A stretch of 64,000 bases of DNA from Metamycoplasma auris 15026 (lineage in GTDB: Bacteria; Bacillota_I; Bacilli_A; Mycoplasmatales; Metamycoplasmataceae): the NCBI RefSeq assembly GCF_000367765.1, contig NZ_AORI01000012.1, positions 1 through 64,000 of the forward strand, given 5' to 3'. This document shows positions 1-11,365 of this stretch, piece after piece. The notes below the pieces were generated by a model. It did no database searches and was not told the origin of the DNA. It saw only the letters and a list, made by a program, of their open reading frames with translations. Every line of letters begins with the position of its first letter. Position 1 is the stretch's first letter. Position numbers and translations under genes: made by a program.

Positions 1-248
1 AAAAACTAAAAATTCATTGAAAAAAGATTCAAGATTCAATCTTTTTAAATGAATTTGAAATAAAAAGACTATTTGGGTATCAAATTGATAACTACATAAT
101 CGTTTTATAAGTTTGATCAATCTGAAGTAGAAAATAAACTTTTCTAGTTTAAGGTTAGTTATTTATTCTTACAAATTACTTAAAAAATGCATAATTTATT
201 AAATTTGTTTTTTTCAATTTATAAACTATATAAAATATTAAATAACTT
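1..248. other. AT-rich intergenic stretch at window start
   Basis: No open frame or RNA gene was recognised here. The last 20-30 bases contain overlapping -10-like hexamers (TATAAA at 229-234, TAAAAT at 231-236) that may drive the S41-like gene starting at 249. No Shine-Dalgarno sequence precedes that ATG. Confidence 0.5.
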
Positions 249-2144
249 ATGAAACATAAATCATTGAAGTTTTTTTCTTATATACCATCTCTTAGTTTAA
301 TACCACTAAGTGGTATTTTAGTTAGTTGTACTAGAAATAATCTAAATGATAGAGAAGAAAGAAAACCAATTCTTCCAAATACTACTAATCCTTCCATTAA
401 TCAAAACCAATCTAATGAAGATAACTATAATAACTCTTTGCATCCAATTGCAAATAACTTAAATGATGAAAAATTAAGTATTCATACAACAAAACATTCA
501 TTTAAGAATTTCAATCCTGACTATTTAGTAACCAATAAAGAGGATATATTAGTTTATAGAATAGAAAATGAAGAGGAAAATGCATATATTGATTTAGATG
601 CTTTTTTTGATGTTTTAAGCGGTTTTTTTAATCCAGGTGCAATTGATAGTAAAACCTTAGATGAAAAAGAAGGCAAAAAAATCTATAGTTCATACAATGG
701 TTTGCATTTAATCATTGATTGAAAAAACAATCAAATAAAAACTAATTCTTCCTTCTTTTTCCAATCTTTATTAGAAGCCCCTTTACAATCAAATGCAGCA
801 AGATTTTTAAGTATTTATAATTCTTATCCAACTAGTTATAGAAAATTAAATGAAGAGCCTTATGTCATATTTGATTTAAGCAAGTATAAAATGGATATTC
901 TTTATTATCAAAAAAAGATTTTAATTCCTTTTTTTGTGTTCAATACTTTATTTGTTAGTCAAACTTTTAATAACATTTATTTTAATAATGAAACGTTTAG
1001 TCTAATCCCAAGTGGACTTGATTCCTACTCAGCACATAAATTACCCTTAGAAGCAAAGAAGCGTATAAGAAAGAAAAGGCAAAATCCACCAACAAAAAAA
1101 GAAAGAGAATCTAATTTTAATCACTTGGCTTTTGTTATGGATTATTTTTATGGACTAAAAGAATATAAAAAAATTAAGTCTTTTGAAGACTGAATTACAC
1201 CTCAATATAAGCAAAAACTTCTTTCAACTAATAAAGAAGAATTTCATAGTGCTTATATTGATATCTTTCACAAAAAACTTAATGATTTACATACAAGAAT
1301 TGATACATTATCCTATTATGATACTTTTAGACTTAAACCCATAGCATATGAGATTTTTGCTAAAAAACCTAAAGAATATTATGGTGATTTTTATAACAAA
1401 TTTATTGAAACTAAAAACAATCTAGTAAAAGATTTTAAAACTAAAGTAAAGAAAGAAATATCTGATTTTGAATTAGATGACCATATTAGATTTCATAATG
1501 AAACAGCAATTATTAGTATCTTTAATTTCCTTGATGCAACTAATGAGCAAATAAATAAAGATGACACATGAAAATATGATACATATTTCTTAATGCAAGA
1601 ATTAATGCATTTAATTAAAAAAAGAAATATGCAAGCATTAAGTAACAATCAAAAGCAAATTAAAAACATTATTCTTGATTTATCTTTAAATGGCGGTGGT
1701 AGTGTTTTTGCAATGATAAAAACACTAGGTTTCTTAACAAATAAGCACATTGTTTCCCATGATTATTTTGCTTTAGATAAAATCAGTATTAATTCTAATT
1801 ACAAGGTTGATGTGTATGGCAATTATGCATTTCAAAAGCATAATTACGAACAGTACAATTGAAATCTTCTGATTGGAATAAATACATTTAGTGCAGCTAA
1901 CCAAGCTGCAAATATTACAAAAGAGATGGGCATAGCTAAAATAATCGGCCAAAAAAGTGGTGGTGGTATGGCTTCTATTATGCCTGTTGTTTTAGAAGAT
2001 GGAACCACTATTACAATTAGTTCTCCTAACCAAGTAAGAAATGCAAATAACAATGAAATTGAAAGCGGTATTGAACCCGATATTTATTTAGACTATAAAA
2101 ACTTTTATAATGATGCAGTTTTTGAAGAAATTTTCACTAAATAA
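249..2144 (+). CDS. S41-like serine protease lipoprotein
   Basis: A 631-residue protein when UGA is read as Trp. Residues 1-27 form a lipoprotein signal peptide ending in a lipobox (GILVSC, Cys27), so it should be anchored on the outer face of the membrane. The C-terminal third has the crotonase/ClpP-like fold signature of S41 C-terminal-processing peptidases: a GGGSV loop, NTFSAANQAA around candidate nucleophile Ser548, then GQKSGGG. The central FYGLK and DLHTRID segments recur in the proteins at 57417-59612 and 59720-61714, so the three are paralogues. S41 peptidases cleave exported proteins; the substrate here is unknown. It is followed by a hairpin terminator. The conserved motifs are present, but activity is not shown. 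Confidence 0.8.
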
Positions 2145-2192
2145 AAAAGAAAAACTACAACAAAATTTATTTGTAATGAATTTAATTTCATT

Positions 2193-2236
2193 CAAATGCC
2201 TATTTCTTAAAAAAGGCATTTGATTTTTAATTTTTT
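2193..2236 (+). terminator. Rho-independent terminator after S41-like gene
   Basis: The 9-bp stem CAAATGCCT (2193-2201) / AGGCATTTG (2214-2222) is followed by a T-rich tract. It ends the unit of the 249-2144 gene. Confidence 0.7.
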
Positions 2237-2307
2237 TAAAAATTTCTTTTTAATTCAAGGGGTTTTCTAAAGTAGTTGATGCTTTATTTGTGTATTGTTA
2301 AAAATGG

Positions 2308-2313
2308 TAAAAT
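2308..2313 (+). promoter_or_regulatory. -10 box of cdd, probably leaderless
   Basis: TAAAAT ends 9 nt before the cdd ATG at 2323. With a start site about 7 nt downstream of the box, the mRNA would begin almost at the start codon. No Shine-Dalgarno sequence is present. No clear -35 at standard spacing. Confidence 0.5.
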
Positions 2314-2322
2314 ATTTATATT

Positions 2323-2730
2323 ATGGAACTAAAAGATAAAGAAGTTTTAAAAGAAAAATTAAAATTTGCTTTTGCACCATATTCAGGCGTGCATGTGGCT
2401 GCATTAGCAATTGATGATAAGGGAAATCATTACTACGGAGTAAATGTTGAAAATGCAGCTTATCCTAGCGGACTTTGTGCTGAAAGAGCTGCTTTATTTG
2501 GCTCAGTAGTACATGGGGCAGCAATTGGAAGCTTTAAGGAATTACATATCATTAGTAATTTAAATAAAATTCTATATCCATGTGGTGCTTGTAGACAAGT
2601 GATGTTACAATTTCTAAAAAATGATGCCAAAGTAGTGCTACATTCAACTAATTTGCAAGAAGAAAGAATTTTTATAATGGATGAACTTCTTCCTGGTGGT
2701 GTCAAAGATAGTGATATCAAGTCTGCTTAA
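2323..2730 (+). CDS. cdd: Cytidine deaminase
   Basis: This 135-residue protein has the usual length of the tetrameric cytidine deaminases, which convert cytidine and deoxycytidine to uridine and deoxyuridine in pyrimidine salvage. The zinc site is complete: Cys52-Ala-Glu54 in the motif GLCAERAA, with Glu54 as proton shuttle, and Cys87 and Cys90 in PCGACRQVM. The NVENAAYPSG segment forms the usual substrate-binding region. Mycoplasmas lack de novo pyrimidine synthesis, which fits a salvage role in the cytosol. The start codon has a -10 box 9 nt upstream but no Shine-Dalgarno site. The next gene begins 14 nt after the stop and has a good AGGAG site, so the two are probably co-transcribed. Confidence 0.95.
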   Translation: MELKDKEVLKEKLKFAFAPYSGVHVAALAIDDKGNHYYGVNVENAAYPSGLCAERAALFGSVVHGAAIGSFKELHIISNLNKILYPCGACRQVMLQFLKNDAKVVLHSTNLQEERIFIMDELLPGGVKDSDIKSA

Positions 2731-2744
2731 AAAAAGGAGATTAA

Positions 2745-3794
2745 ATGGAACTTAAGCATATTTGCGATTTAACTCATATTCATCTACATGGTCTAACTTT
2801 TGGCGAAGAAATTCTTTATTATTTGAATAAATTTTCTATGTCCCAAAAAGAACTAGCTCAGCGCTTAGGACTAAGTACGCAATATATTTATATCATTATA
2901 AATAGCAAACAAAATCTTAATCTAAGTATTGGAATTCTTGAAGGGCTTGAAAATATTTTTAATCTTGAATTAGGTACTCTTTCAGAAGTTTATTCAATTT
3001 ATAGCAGCAAAGACCGCGCTGAAAATGAGGATATTGAAAAACTTCTTTTAGACTATGGGCATGATTTTATTATTGAAAATCCAAGTTTGCCATTAATAAG
3101 CAACATTAAACTATCAAATGATATGCCAATTAGTAAGAAATTGCTGATAATGAATCGCTTTTATGGTGTTTCTGATTTAAAGAATTATTATTCATATTTA
3201 AAAGAAAATGCTTTAGCAGATGAAGATATTTATGCATCTCCAAATAGTCGTGTTTGAATTAGATTTTGTGAAATTTCATCCTTAAAAACGCTTAAGAATA
3301 AAAAAATAGGTGTTTTTAGAAAAAACACATTTGATAGTATTTTTAAAAAAGTTTTAAAAATTATATGTGCAGCAGAAAATAGTTTTGAAAACAAAATTGC
3401 TTCTTTAAAAACATATCTTTTAACTAAAGGAATTATTCTTATTACAATGCCTTTTATAGAACATAGTGATATAGGAGCAATTACATTCCAAAAAGGCGCA
3501 CAGAGACTTATTTTTGTTTCTGATATTTATAATTGCGAAGCTTTTATTTTTAATTGCATTCTTCATGAATTAACACACTGCTTTTTTACACAAAAAAATG
3601 AAGAAGAAATTAATTTAATTTATATAAAAAAATACTTCGAAACAAAAAATGAATTAGCCTTCAAATATGAAGGCATCGAAGATGCTATTAATTGCTTAAA
3701 TGAATGCGATGCAATGCATCATAAAAGTAAGCAAGGCGAAGCTTGTGAAATAACTAAAAAAGTATTTAAGAAATACAAAAAAGTCTTTTTCTAA
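2745..3794 (+). CDS. HTH (XRE) and ImmA/IrrE-like Zn-peptidase fusion regulator
   Basis: A 349-residue protein with two recognisable parts. Residues about 20-80 form a Cro/C1-type helix-turn-helix (MSQKELAQRLGLSTQYIY). The C-terminal half resembles the ImmA/IrrE (DUF955) peptidase domain, with the zinc motif HELTH at residues 274-278. The order HTH first, peptidase second matches the HigA/XRE-ImmA regulators found in mobile elements and toxin-antitoxin loci; family members cleave repressors or act as antitoxins. Here it follows cdd by 14 nt, with an AGGAG ribosome site, and no toxin-like partner is adjacent. Two Trp residues are encoded by UGA or lie near such codons. The target is unknown. 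Confidence 0.8.
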
Positions 3795-3800
3795 AATAAA

Positions 3801-3840
3801 AAATGAAGTTAACTTTCTTTAGTAAAACTTCATTTTTTTA
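3801..3840. terminator. Bidirectional hairpin terminator
   Basis: The 10-bp stem AAATGAAGTT (3801-3810) / AACTTCATTT (3826-3835) is flanked by A- and T-runs. It lies between the convergent regulator gene (plus) and the lipoprotein gene at 3850-4320 (minus) and can serve both. Confidence 0.8.
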
Positions 3841-3849
3841 TTAGTTTTC

Positions 3850-4320
3850 TTAATACAAATCAAGGAATATATATTCTCGTGCTTCAGTTAGTCTTTTACC
3901 ATTTTGAATTCTATCTAGACACCAAATTGTATATTCAATAGCTGGTTTACCATTTTTCCTTGTGATTTTGTATTCAATAGTATGATTGGCATTTATATAT
4001 ACTCTTTTAAACAAAAAGTATTTTTTAAAGTTAGGATTTGTTTCTACTTCATTGAAGTTATTTCTTGCATTAGCCATAATTTCATCAAATATTTTATTGA
4101 TTTCTTCAGGTGTTTTTTTCTTTCCTTCTTCTGATAATCTAAAGAAATGAAAATCTTTGATTTGTTCTAATTGTGAGGTACTTAATAATTTGTTAGATTT
4201 AAAGGCACGATTTATGAATGAACTTGTATCAATTGAAGCAGTATTAAAACAAGATACAGTAATCAGTGGCATTACTGGAAGTAACAATCCCAATATTACT
4301 CAAGATCTTGTTTTCTTCAT
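3850..4320 (-). CDS. Small lipoprotein, paralogue of neighbour
   Basis: A 156-residue predicted lipoprotein, with signal peptide residues 1-24 and a lipobox ending ITVSC (Cys24). The true start lies 27 nt upstream of the first standard-code ATG frame, because Trp7 is encoded by UGA. No catalytic motif is visible. It aligns with the protein at 4391-4867: LLSTSQLEQIKDF against LLDNSQKKTITDAF, and a C-terminal AIEYTIWCLDR against IIKYNVLCMDL with a shared Cys. The two look like a tandem duplication. A TACAAT box 8 nt upstream of the ATG suggests its own, leaderless promoter. Function unknown; probably surface exposed. Confidence 0.75.
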
Positions 4321-4328
4321 GATTTAAA

Positions 4329-4334
4329 ATTGTA
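4329..4334 (-). promoter_or_regulatory. -10 box of small lipoprotein gene
   Basis: TACAAT on the minus strand lies 8 nt upstream of the ATG at 4320. No Shine-Dalgarno sequence is seen. Confidence 0.4.
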
Positions 4335-4390
4335 ATACTTTAATTCATTTAAAGTTTAATTTTATTACTCGGTGGTTGAAAAAGATTGAA

Positions 4391-4867
4391 TTATCATTGA
4401 CTTGACAACTGAACTTCAACATCTTTGCTAAATTCAGGCTTATTGTTTAAATCCATACATAAAACATTATATTTAATGATAGGAATGTCATTTTTCATAT
4501 CTAATTGAAATTTATATTTATGCGATGAACCAAAACCGTTTAATTTATGATATTGCACTTTGAAATACTCATTGAATTTGAGATTTTTTTCCCCTTCGAT
4601 GATTCCTTCAAGTATAAATGCATTATTTCCAAATTCCCTTCTTATTTTATTTCAATATGAAATTCATTCTTGTTTATCCATATGCTTAGCTTGGTCTGTT
4701 AATTCAAATCTGAAAGCATCTGTGATTGTCTTTTTTTGGCTATTATCTAAAAGTCTTACATTTTGTCTTTGTCTTAATGAAGAAACATCTATGCATGATA
4801 TTGAAATAAGCGGTAAGGTTAGAGGAATTGCAAGAAGAGGTAGGGCTACTAATTTAGTTTTTTTCAT
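4391..4867 (-). CDS. Small lipoprotein coupled to OppA-like gene
   Basis: A 158-residue predicted lipoprotein with signal peptide residues 1-25 (lipobox ISISC, Cys25). Its ATG overlaps the stop of the upstream gene in the sequence TAATG, and AAGGAGG stands just before it, so translation is probably coupled to the OppA-like lipoprotein. It is a diverged tandem paralogue of the 3850-4320 protein and keeps the same layout: a helical N-terminal half and a strand-rich C-terminal half with one Cys. Three Trp residues use UGA, including the last residue. No enzyme motif is seen. A role alongside the OppA-like lipoprotein is suggested only by the coupling. Confidence 0.75.
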
Positions 4868-7209
4868 TATATATCCTCCTTAATTTTTATATCTTGGAAA
4901 TAATTTAAGTCATTTCAACCAATTGGTTTTATTAAATGTTTTTGATAAATTACTTTTGAGAAATTATCAACATTAATTTGGGATTGAAAATTAATTGTGT
5001 AACTTAAAAGGTTATTAATTTCATTAATCAAATTTAATTGACTTTCAACATTTAAATTTTTTAAATAAATTCTTAATTCTCTTGCGTCTTTTAATAAAGA
5101 ATTATTTAATTTTGCTAGTTCTTTATAAATTTGTTGCAGATCTTTGTTTTTTTCTATTAGAAAGATTAGTGATTTTAAATTACTTTTTTCATTAGTTAAT
5201 TGATTGGATAGATATTCAGAAACATTACCTTCAAAAATCCTAAAACTAAATTCTTTATATATTGAATTGTTAGATTTGAAAAATTCATTGTATTTTTCAA
5301 AATCATTTATTAAAGTAATATCAACTTTTAATTTCGCATGAATTGATTTTAAAATATCTTTAATATTAGATATTTTTTGTAATGTAATTTCGTTTTCATT
5401 ATGAATTAAAATTGGAATATTTACATAAATGTTTTCTTCATTCTTATTTGTTTTATAGAAATTTTCAATCATTGCAGAAAGTTCCTTTTTAATATCATCA
5501 AATCAAACAGATTGAAGCTTATTTTTATTTGTAATATTTTTAGGATCTCTTATTTTTTCTTTATTTTGAAATTGAAAAGTTTCATTGAATTTCTTAGTTT
5601 TACTATCGATTATTATCGGTTTTAAAATTTGGTTATATATATCTTTTAATTCCACAACATTTAAAGATTTGTTTTTAGCATCAATATATAAATTTTCTGG
5701 TGCTTGTGATAATCAAGCATCATTATTGCCATCAACAATGCCATATGGGTTAATTAAGTTATTAAATAAAGATTGGAAAATCAGGTTGTCTTTTTTTAAG
5801 CTATATTTCTTTTCATTTTCATTTCAGCCATAATATAAAGCTAAAAAATTCTTATTGAAATATCTACTATTTGAGTTTGGTTTGTGGTTTATTATAATTG
5901 TATTATTTAACTTAAAACGGTTATTGTTTTTTTGGTATGAGAAATTGTAATTATTAAAGTTTTTTAGAATCTCTTGTTTTTCATTTAGATTTAGATTTTC
6001 ATATTCTAATTTGGAAATGATATTTTGTTTAAATGCATTTGTTGATTGTAAAGAAAAAGTTGTATTTGCAAGAGGAAGTGGATTATATTGAATAGAAATT
6101 TGTTTTAAAATTGAAGAAGAAAAATCTTTATAATAGTCTTCATTCAATTTTAAAATTGTTTCATTATTATCCATTTTATTTATAAAATATGGTGCAGCAT
6201 AAAATCTATTTAGATATGTTTTTCCATATGTAAAGAACCAATCTAAGTTGCTTTTAAAGTCTTTAAAATCATTAAGCTGATATTGATTTTTTAATCATTC
6301 ATAAGGCATTCCATCAAAGTAGTTTTGCAAAATAAAAACATTTTCAAATAAGGAAATAAAATCAATTTTTTTATTATTTTTAGATTCCAAAACTATTTCA
6401 TTTTCATTACTAAAATCAAAAAGTTTTTCTAAGTTTATATTATTGTCTTCTAAATATTTAAAAAGATTAAAGCCATCTAAATTTTCATTTTGATTTTTGA
6501 ATGCATCACTTAATTTACTATTATTTTTATTAATAATTAAGTTACGATAATCTTTATTTTTTAGCATCTTAGCTAGTAAATTCAATTTAAAGGAATTTGC
6601 ATTAAGAATGTTGTTATTTTTTATTTTTTTCCCTTGATAATCAACTCAAATATCTTTTATAGATGCTACTTTTATTTTTATACTTTTAGCACTGCCTAAA
6701 GCTTCTTTAAATGTAAGACTATTAATTGAATTAGGTTCAGAGGACGGAATGAATAAAAAAGGACTATTAAAACCATTTCCTTTATCTTTTTTTGGTCTAA
6801 AAATACCTTTTTTTTCTTTAGAGTTTTGTGTTTCATATGAAACTATATCAGTTTTATCACTGCTAAATTCTTTGCCATCAATTACAATGGTATTAGCAAA
6901 TTCGAATTTGTATGATAATTCCGAAGGAAATAAAACAATGTTATCTCTAAAATCAATAGAAGGGTTTTTTTCAGATTTAATTCTTATTAGTTTTGAAGAT
7001 GTTGCTAGATTAATATTTTGAATATTCTTTGAAACAAAGTTATCTTCAAGATATGAAAAATCTTTGTAATCATTTGCAAAGTTATTTTTTTCAATGTAAT
7101 GAAATTTGTTTGGATTGAAGTTATTTTTTTGGCATGAAATTAAAAAGACAGGAAAAATTGCACTTAGACTAGATAAAGAAATAAGTAATTTAGTTAATTT
7201 TTTATGCAT
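4867..7209 (-). CDS. OppA-like solute-binding lipoprotein without a transporter
   Basis: A 780-residue predicted lipoprotein (signal residues 1-26, lipobox LISC, Cys26), preceded by AGGAAA. No database name is obvious, but segments line up with OppA at 21437-24298. NLIFQSLFNNLIN then DAWLSQ corresponds to GLIFRTLLNAAIN then KAWLAK, and YVNIPILIHNENEI corresponds to YINIPATYKEAFNN. YAAPYFINKMDNNETI resembles the GPYYI strand of family 5 binding proteins. I infer a diverged peptide- or ligand-binding surface protein. No ABC permease or ATPase gene is adjacent; it may share the Opp permease or act as an adhesin. It is followed, with a 1-nt overlap, by a small lipoprotein gene. Confidence 0.65.
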
Positions 7210-7235
7210 AGTTTTTCCTTTCTTTTTTTTAATTT

Positions 7236-8171
7236 TTAATATTGATGGGTGTGGAAGCTTAAAAGAATGATTGTAAAAGCAATTGATAAAGCAAAAACAC
7301 TTAGAGTTATATAAAGAGTTTTAAGATCTTTATTTCTTATATGAATAAATTCCGGTACTAATTCAAAAACGGAAGTAAAAACAATGATTGCACCTCCCAT
7401 TGTTAAAAGAGCTGATTGAATTCAAGATAAATTTGTGCTTATTACAATGCCACTATATGCCCCAATAAAAATAAATGGAATAATCAATAAGAATGTTAAG
7501 AAGTTATATAGAATTGCCTTTGATTTTTTTTCACCGTATTGAATTTGGCGAAAATAAACAATTGCCATTTCAATTAATATATGAATTGTAAAAGTAATTA
7601 GTAGCACAATTGAACTTGAAAAAGTATTGTTTGCATATCAAATTCGAAATACTGCATATCCAATAAAAAATCCGTCTACAATTCGATGACTTAAAAGCAT
7701 AATAATAGCAAGTCAAGCAGCTTTTGGATTATCAATATCTTTAAATGAAATTAAGTGATCTGAGTGGCTGTGTTCTATATGTTCTTTATGTGGGTCAGTC
7801 TTACTTGCTTTAATAAAAATGTATCTTCCGCCAATAGCAATTGCTAATCCTATCAAACAACTAACTCCCATAATTGCTGATAAAACTGCTGTTCTGCCAA
7901 TTTCTGAGAAATTTAAATAAGAATGGGTAAATACTTTTGCAATTTCATAACCTTCGCGCATAAATCCAAAAGTTCCAATCATAAGAAACATTCCAGTTGA
8001 GAATGAATACATATAAACTAAACCGTTGCCATTTTTGCTTTGATTTGGCTTATTTTTAAACAATGCAAAAATGCCAAGCATTACTAAAGGAAGTGCAACT
8101 ATAATAGAAATATATACTACTAAGTTTAAAAATAAACTAAGATTGCCATTTTTAATAGATGCAAAAAACAT
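7236..8171 (-). CDS. ZIP family metal transporter
   Basis: A 311-residue membrane protein with about eight hydrophobic segments. The ZIP signature is visible in the second half: LLSHRIVDGFFIGYAVF and HILIEMAIVYFRQ supply the His, Asp and Glu metal ligands of the two core helices, and GGAIIVFTSVFELVPEF is a late conserved helix. The loop before them is histidine-rich (DPHKEHIEHSHSDH), typical of the cytosolic metal-sensing loop. ZIP proteins import Zn, Fe or Mn. AGGAGG precedes the ATG. It lies 27 nt upstream of the OppA-like lipoprotein gene on the same strand and may be co-transcribed with it. The metal cannot be assigned from sequence. Confidence 0.85.
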
Positions 8172-8286
8172 AAACTAATTTATTACCTCCTTTTTTTAAA
8201 ATAAACTAACTTTAATTAAATTTAATAAATTTAAGAGTCCACTTTTCATGCTCTAAAACGCATTTATTATACAATAATTTTATAAC

Positions 8287-8292
8287 TATAAT
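8287..8292 (+). promoter_or_regulatory. -10 box of 649-residue lipoprotein gene
   Basis: TATAAT ends 10 nt before the ATG at 8303, with no Shine-Dalgarno site. This decides the start in favour of 8303 over the in-frame ATG at 8321, because the mRNA probably begins at about 8300. Confidence 0.45.
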
Positions 8293-8302
8293 TATAAAAA
8301 AA

Positions 8303-10252
8303 ATGATAAAATTTAGTTCTATGAGAAGAATTTCAAAGCTTTTATTTCTATCTGCAACAGCAATTATTCCTAGTTCGCTTTTTGCTATAAGTTGCATAAA
8401 AACAAAAGATATCTATCTAGATATCAATAAGGCTTCACGTCTTTTTTTAAATCGTCTGACACTTAATCAAATTGCCTCAATTGAAAAAGATTTTAAGAAT
8501 GAATTTGGCAATGGAAACGGTTTATTTTTCTATTTTGATAAAAAAGATAAAAAAGACCATATCAAATATTTTGATGATGTAAAAATAGAAAAAAATGACA
8601 ATGAAGAACCTAAAATGTTTTTAAAAAAAGGCAATGAATGACTTCAATATATTCCTGATTTTATTTATAAAAAAAACTGAAAACAAGAAGTAACGACTAA
8701 CAATAACATTCGTGTTCTGCATTCAACAAAAAATTCCAATATCAAAGATTTTTTAACCGAATATGATTTCAATGAAATCGATGATTTATCAAATGATTAT
8801 GAAGAGTGACTTATAAATTTATTTGCCAAAAAAAATAGCGATTTTAAGCCTCAACAATATGAGTATCCTGAAGATTTACAAAGCATTATTTTTCGTTTAA
8901 ATAATGATATAACAAATAATTTCTTCATTATGAATCGAAACTACATTAAAAATGCAAAAAATGAACAAATTTTGTTTTTAGATTGAATGCAACCACATTA
9001 TATCCAAGCTAAAGCTTTTTTAGATGATGAACATACAAAGCAAAGAAAAACTTTTGAAAAAATCCTAAAACTTTATTTAAACCAATTTAATCTTAATGTT
9101 GCAAGTATAGAAATTAATTGAGATAAAAATAAAGTAAAAATAAAAAAATCAATTACTTCTTCTCAAGACTATATTGTTTTTAATTTTAAAAGCATTAAAG
9201 ATTGAAATGGCAAAGAACTTTTAAGTGAAGAAGATAAAAACACAAACTTCTATCTAAATGGATTTCGTAGTTATGCTTCTAATGGTAAATTTGGGGTTGG
9301 ACTGCAAGGTTTAAAAGAAGAACTTCCTCTATTTAATGACTATGTAGAAAATCCACTTTTATATATGGATGGAAAAGAATATTTAACAATCATAGATAAC
9401 ATTAATCATTTTATTAAAGCTCCAACTTCGCCAGAATATTGAAATTCCAAAGGATTGATGCATTTATTTAACCAATTTAAGGATGAAATCTTTACAATTT
9501 TAGTTCCTAAATACCGTCAAAAAGATGACTTGTCATACAAAATCATTGATTTTGAATTCAGTGATTATTTAGGAACAAATCAGCTTTTTAAGGCAATTGT
9601 AGAAGTTACAAAAAAGGATAACACAAAGAAAAAATATGTTTGAATTAGCTCTAATTTTGATGACCATGGACATAGACTAAAAGGCATGATACATAAAAAT
9701 ACAAAAACTCCAGTTCCAAATGATATCTATTCTTTTAACCCAGGAAATAAAGGAAATCCTAAAGGCATTAAATTAGATGAATTTATTTCAAAAAACCCCT
9801 CTTCAGCATTCATGAATGCCCTTAATAATGCATCAAAAAAATTAGATTTGTTTAATTATTGAAATAATGACAGTCGCCAAAACTTTGATGCGAATTTATT
9901 AAACAAAAATTCTTTCCAAATCAAAGTTTTTAATTCATATTTAAATAATTATTTGTTAGCTTATGCTTTGGAAGTTAAAGAAAAAATTCCTCTAAGTGGC
10001 ATTAAAAAAATAGATATTGAACTTGATGCTGAAAAAAATAAATTAGGTAGTTTATATTTCAAACTTAAATTTATTGGTTTTGGTAATCCGCATGATTATA
10101 AATATGAAAGTAAAGACGAAAAACTAATAGCTGAAGTGCAGTTATACTGAAATTATTTTAAAGGTTATGATTCTAAATTAGAACAAGAAAACTTTAGTTT
10201 CTTTGATGATAAGAAAAAAATTATTTGGATAGATAAAAATGAAAAAATTTAG
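8303..10252 (+). CDS. Large lipoprotein of unknown function
   Basis: A 649-residue predicted lipoprotein (643 if the ATG at 8321 is used), with a signal peptide ending LFAISC (Cys31). At least ten Trp residues are encoded by UGA, so the gene appears broken under the standard code but is intact. The mature protein is Lys-, Asn- and Phe-rich. I see no transmembrane segment after the signal, no protease or nuclease motif and no tandem repeats. The 3' end overlaps the next lipoprotein gene by 14 nt, so the two form one unit. It is probably a surface protein; I do not recognise the family. Confidence 0.75.
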
Positions 10253-11276
10253 TATTTTAAAAAACTTCATATTTCTAAGTGTAATTAGTTTACCCTTAGT
10301 TAGTGTCTCGTGCATTCAATATCCAAATGATGATGAAAATTTAGTTTTTGATGCACCTTTTTCTAATGAATCTAAGAATATTGAAATTACTTTAAAAAAT
10401 CATGAATTAAATGACATTAAAAACCTTTATTCAAAAGAAATTCTAAATTTAATTGAAGAAGTTAAAAGTGCATTTCGTAACTATAAACTGAAATATTTTA
10501 GATTAATAAGAAAAATAAGATCCCTTGAAAATAAGGTAAATAATTTAATTCCAATTCAAGAAGAAGAGCATGCTAAAAAACTTGAAGAATTTTATAACAA
10601 ATGATTTAATAATAGCTCTAAAAATAAGACTAGATTAGCAGGCTTATTAGAAAAATATCAACTTATTTTTAATGACGTTGATGCCGTTATTGGTGATTTA
10701 AATTTAAATATTGATAGCCAACAATTTCTTAAAAGAATTAAAGTAATTGATAATCGTTTAACTGGAAAAGATATTAATTTAGGACAGTTAGAAGAAAATA
10801 TTATTTCTTCTTGAAACTTCCTAAAAAGTAATTTATTTAATCTAGATAACATAACAAAAAAAGAAAATATTGAAAAAATCAATCTTGATGCTGATAAAAA
10901 TTCCCACACCCACTCCCATGCCATTGTCAATTTAGTTAATGAAATGGGACTATGACACCAATTTTTAAAAGAAAATGTTGGTTCTAAAAATCAAAATATC
11001 ATCGAACTAAAAAAAGACTATGAGGAATTTAAAGACAATGTACGCATTAACATTGACCATTTAAATTATGAAGATGATTTTACTTATATTATTAAAGTTT
11101 TTGAAAGCAATTTAGAATTTGAAGATAAAAATAATTTGACCAAACAAGAATTTCAAACTAAAGCTAAATCATATATGGATAAAATCAAAGAAATTTTTTT
11201 AAATATAGCAAAAAAAGAAGGGCTTTCTAACCAAAGCATCACTTCTGCTTTAAACTGAAAAACTGAAACAAAATAA
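10239..11276 (+). CDS. Helical lipoprotein, second gene of pair
   Basis: A 345-residue predicted lipoprotein with signal peptide residues 1-25 (lipobox VSVSC, Cys25). The start lies inside the end of the previous gene, which indicates coupled translation. Most of the protein looks alpha-helical, with Lys/Glu-rich heptad-like stretches, and there is a local histidine cluster (NSHTHSHAIV) near residue 225. The cluster could bind metal, notable because a ZIP transporter gene is 2 kb away, but that link is only suggestive. Family not recognised. Confidence 0.75.
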
Positions 11277-11317
11277 CTCATTAGTTTCATAAAATAAATA
11301 AAAATCGCTGAAATAAG

Positions 11318-11365
11318 TATAATTTCCTTAACAAAATCAAAGTCAGTTAAGGTAGGAGTTTTTTT
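11318..11365 (+). promoter_or_regulatory. truB promoter and leader hairpin
   Basis: A TATAAT box at 11318-11323 is followed by the perfect 7-bp inverted repeat CCTTAAC (11326-11332) / GTTAAGG (11346-11352), and then by AGGAG, a run of seven T and the truB ATG at 11366. The right arm abuts the ribosome site, so the hairpin could limit access to it or act as a weak terminator of the upstream unit. Confidence 0.4.

Noticed and set aside
1844-2053. A minus-strand frame opposite the first S41-like gene.
   Set aside because: It is the shadow of the conserved catalytic region of the plus-strand gene.
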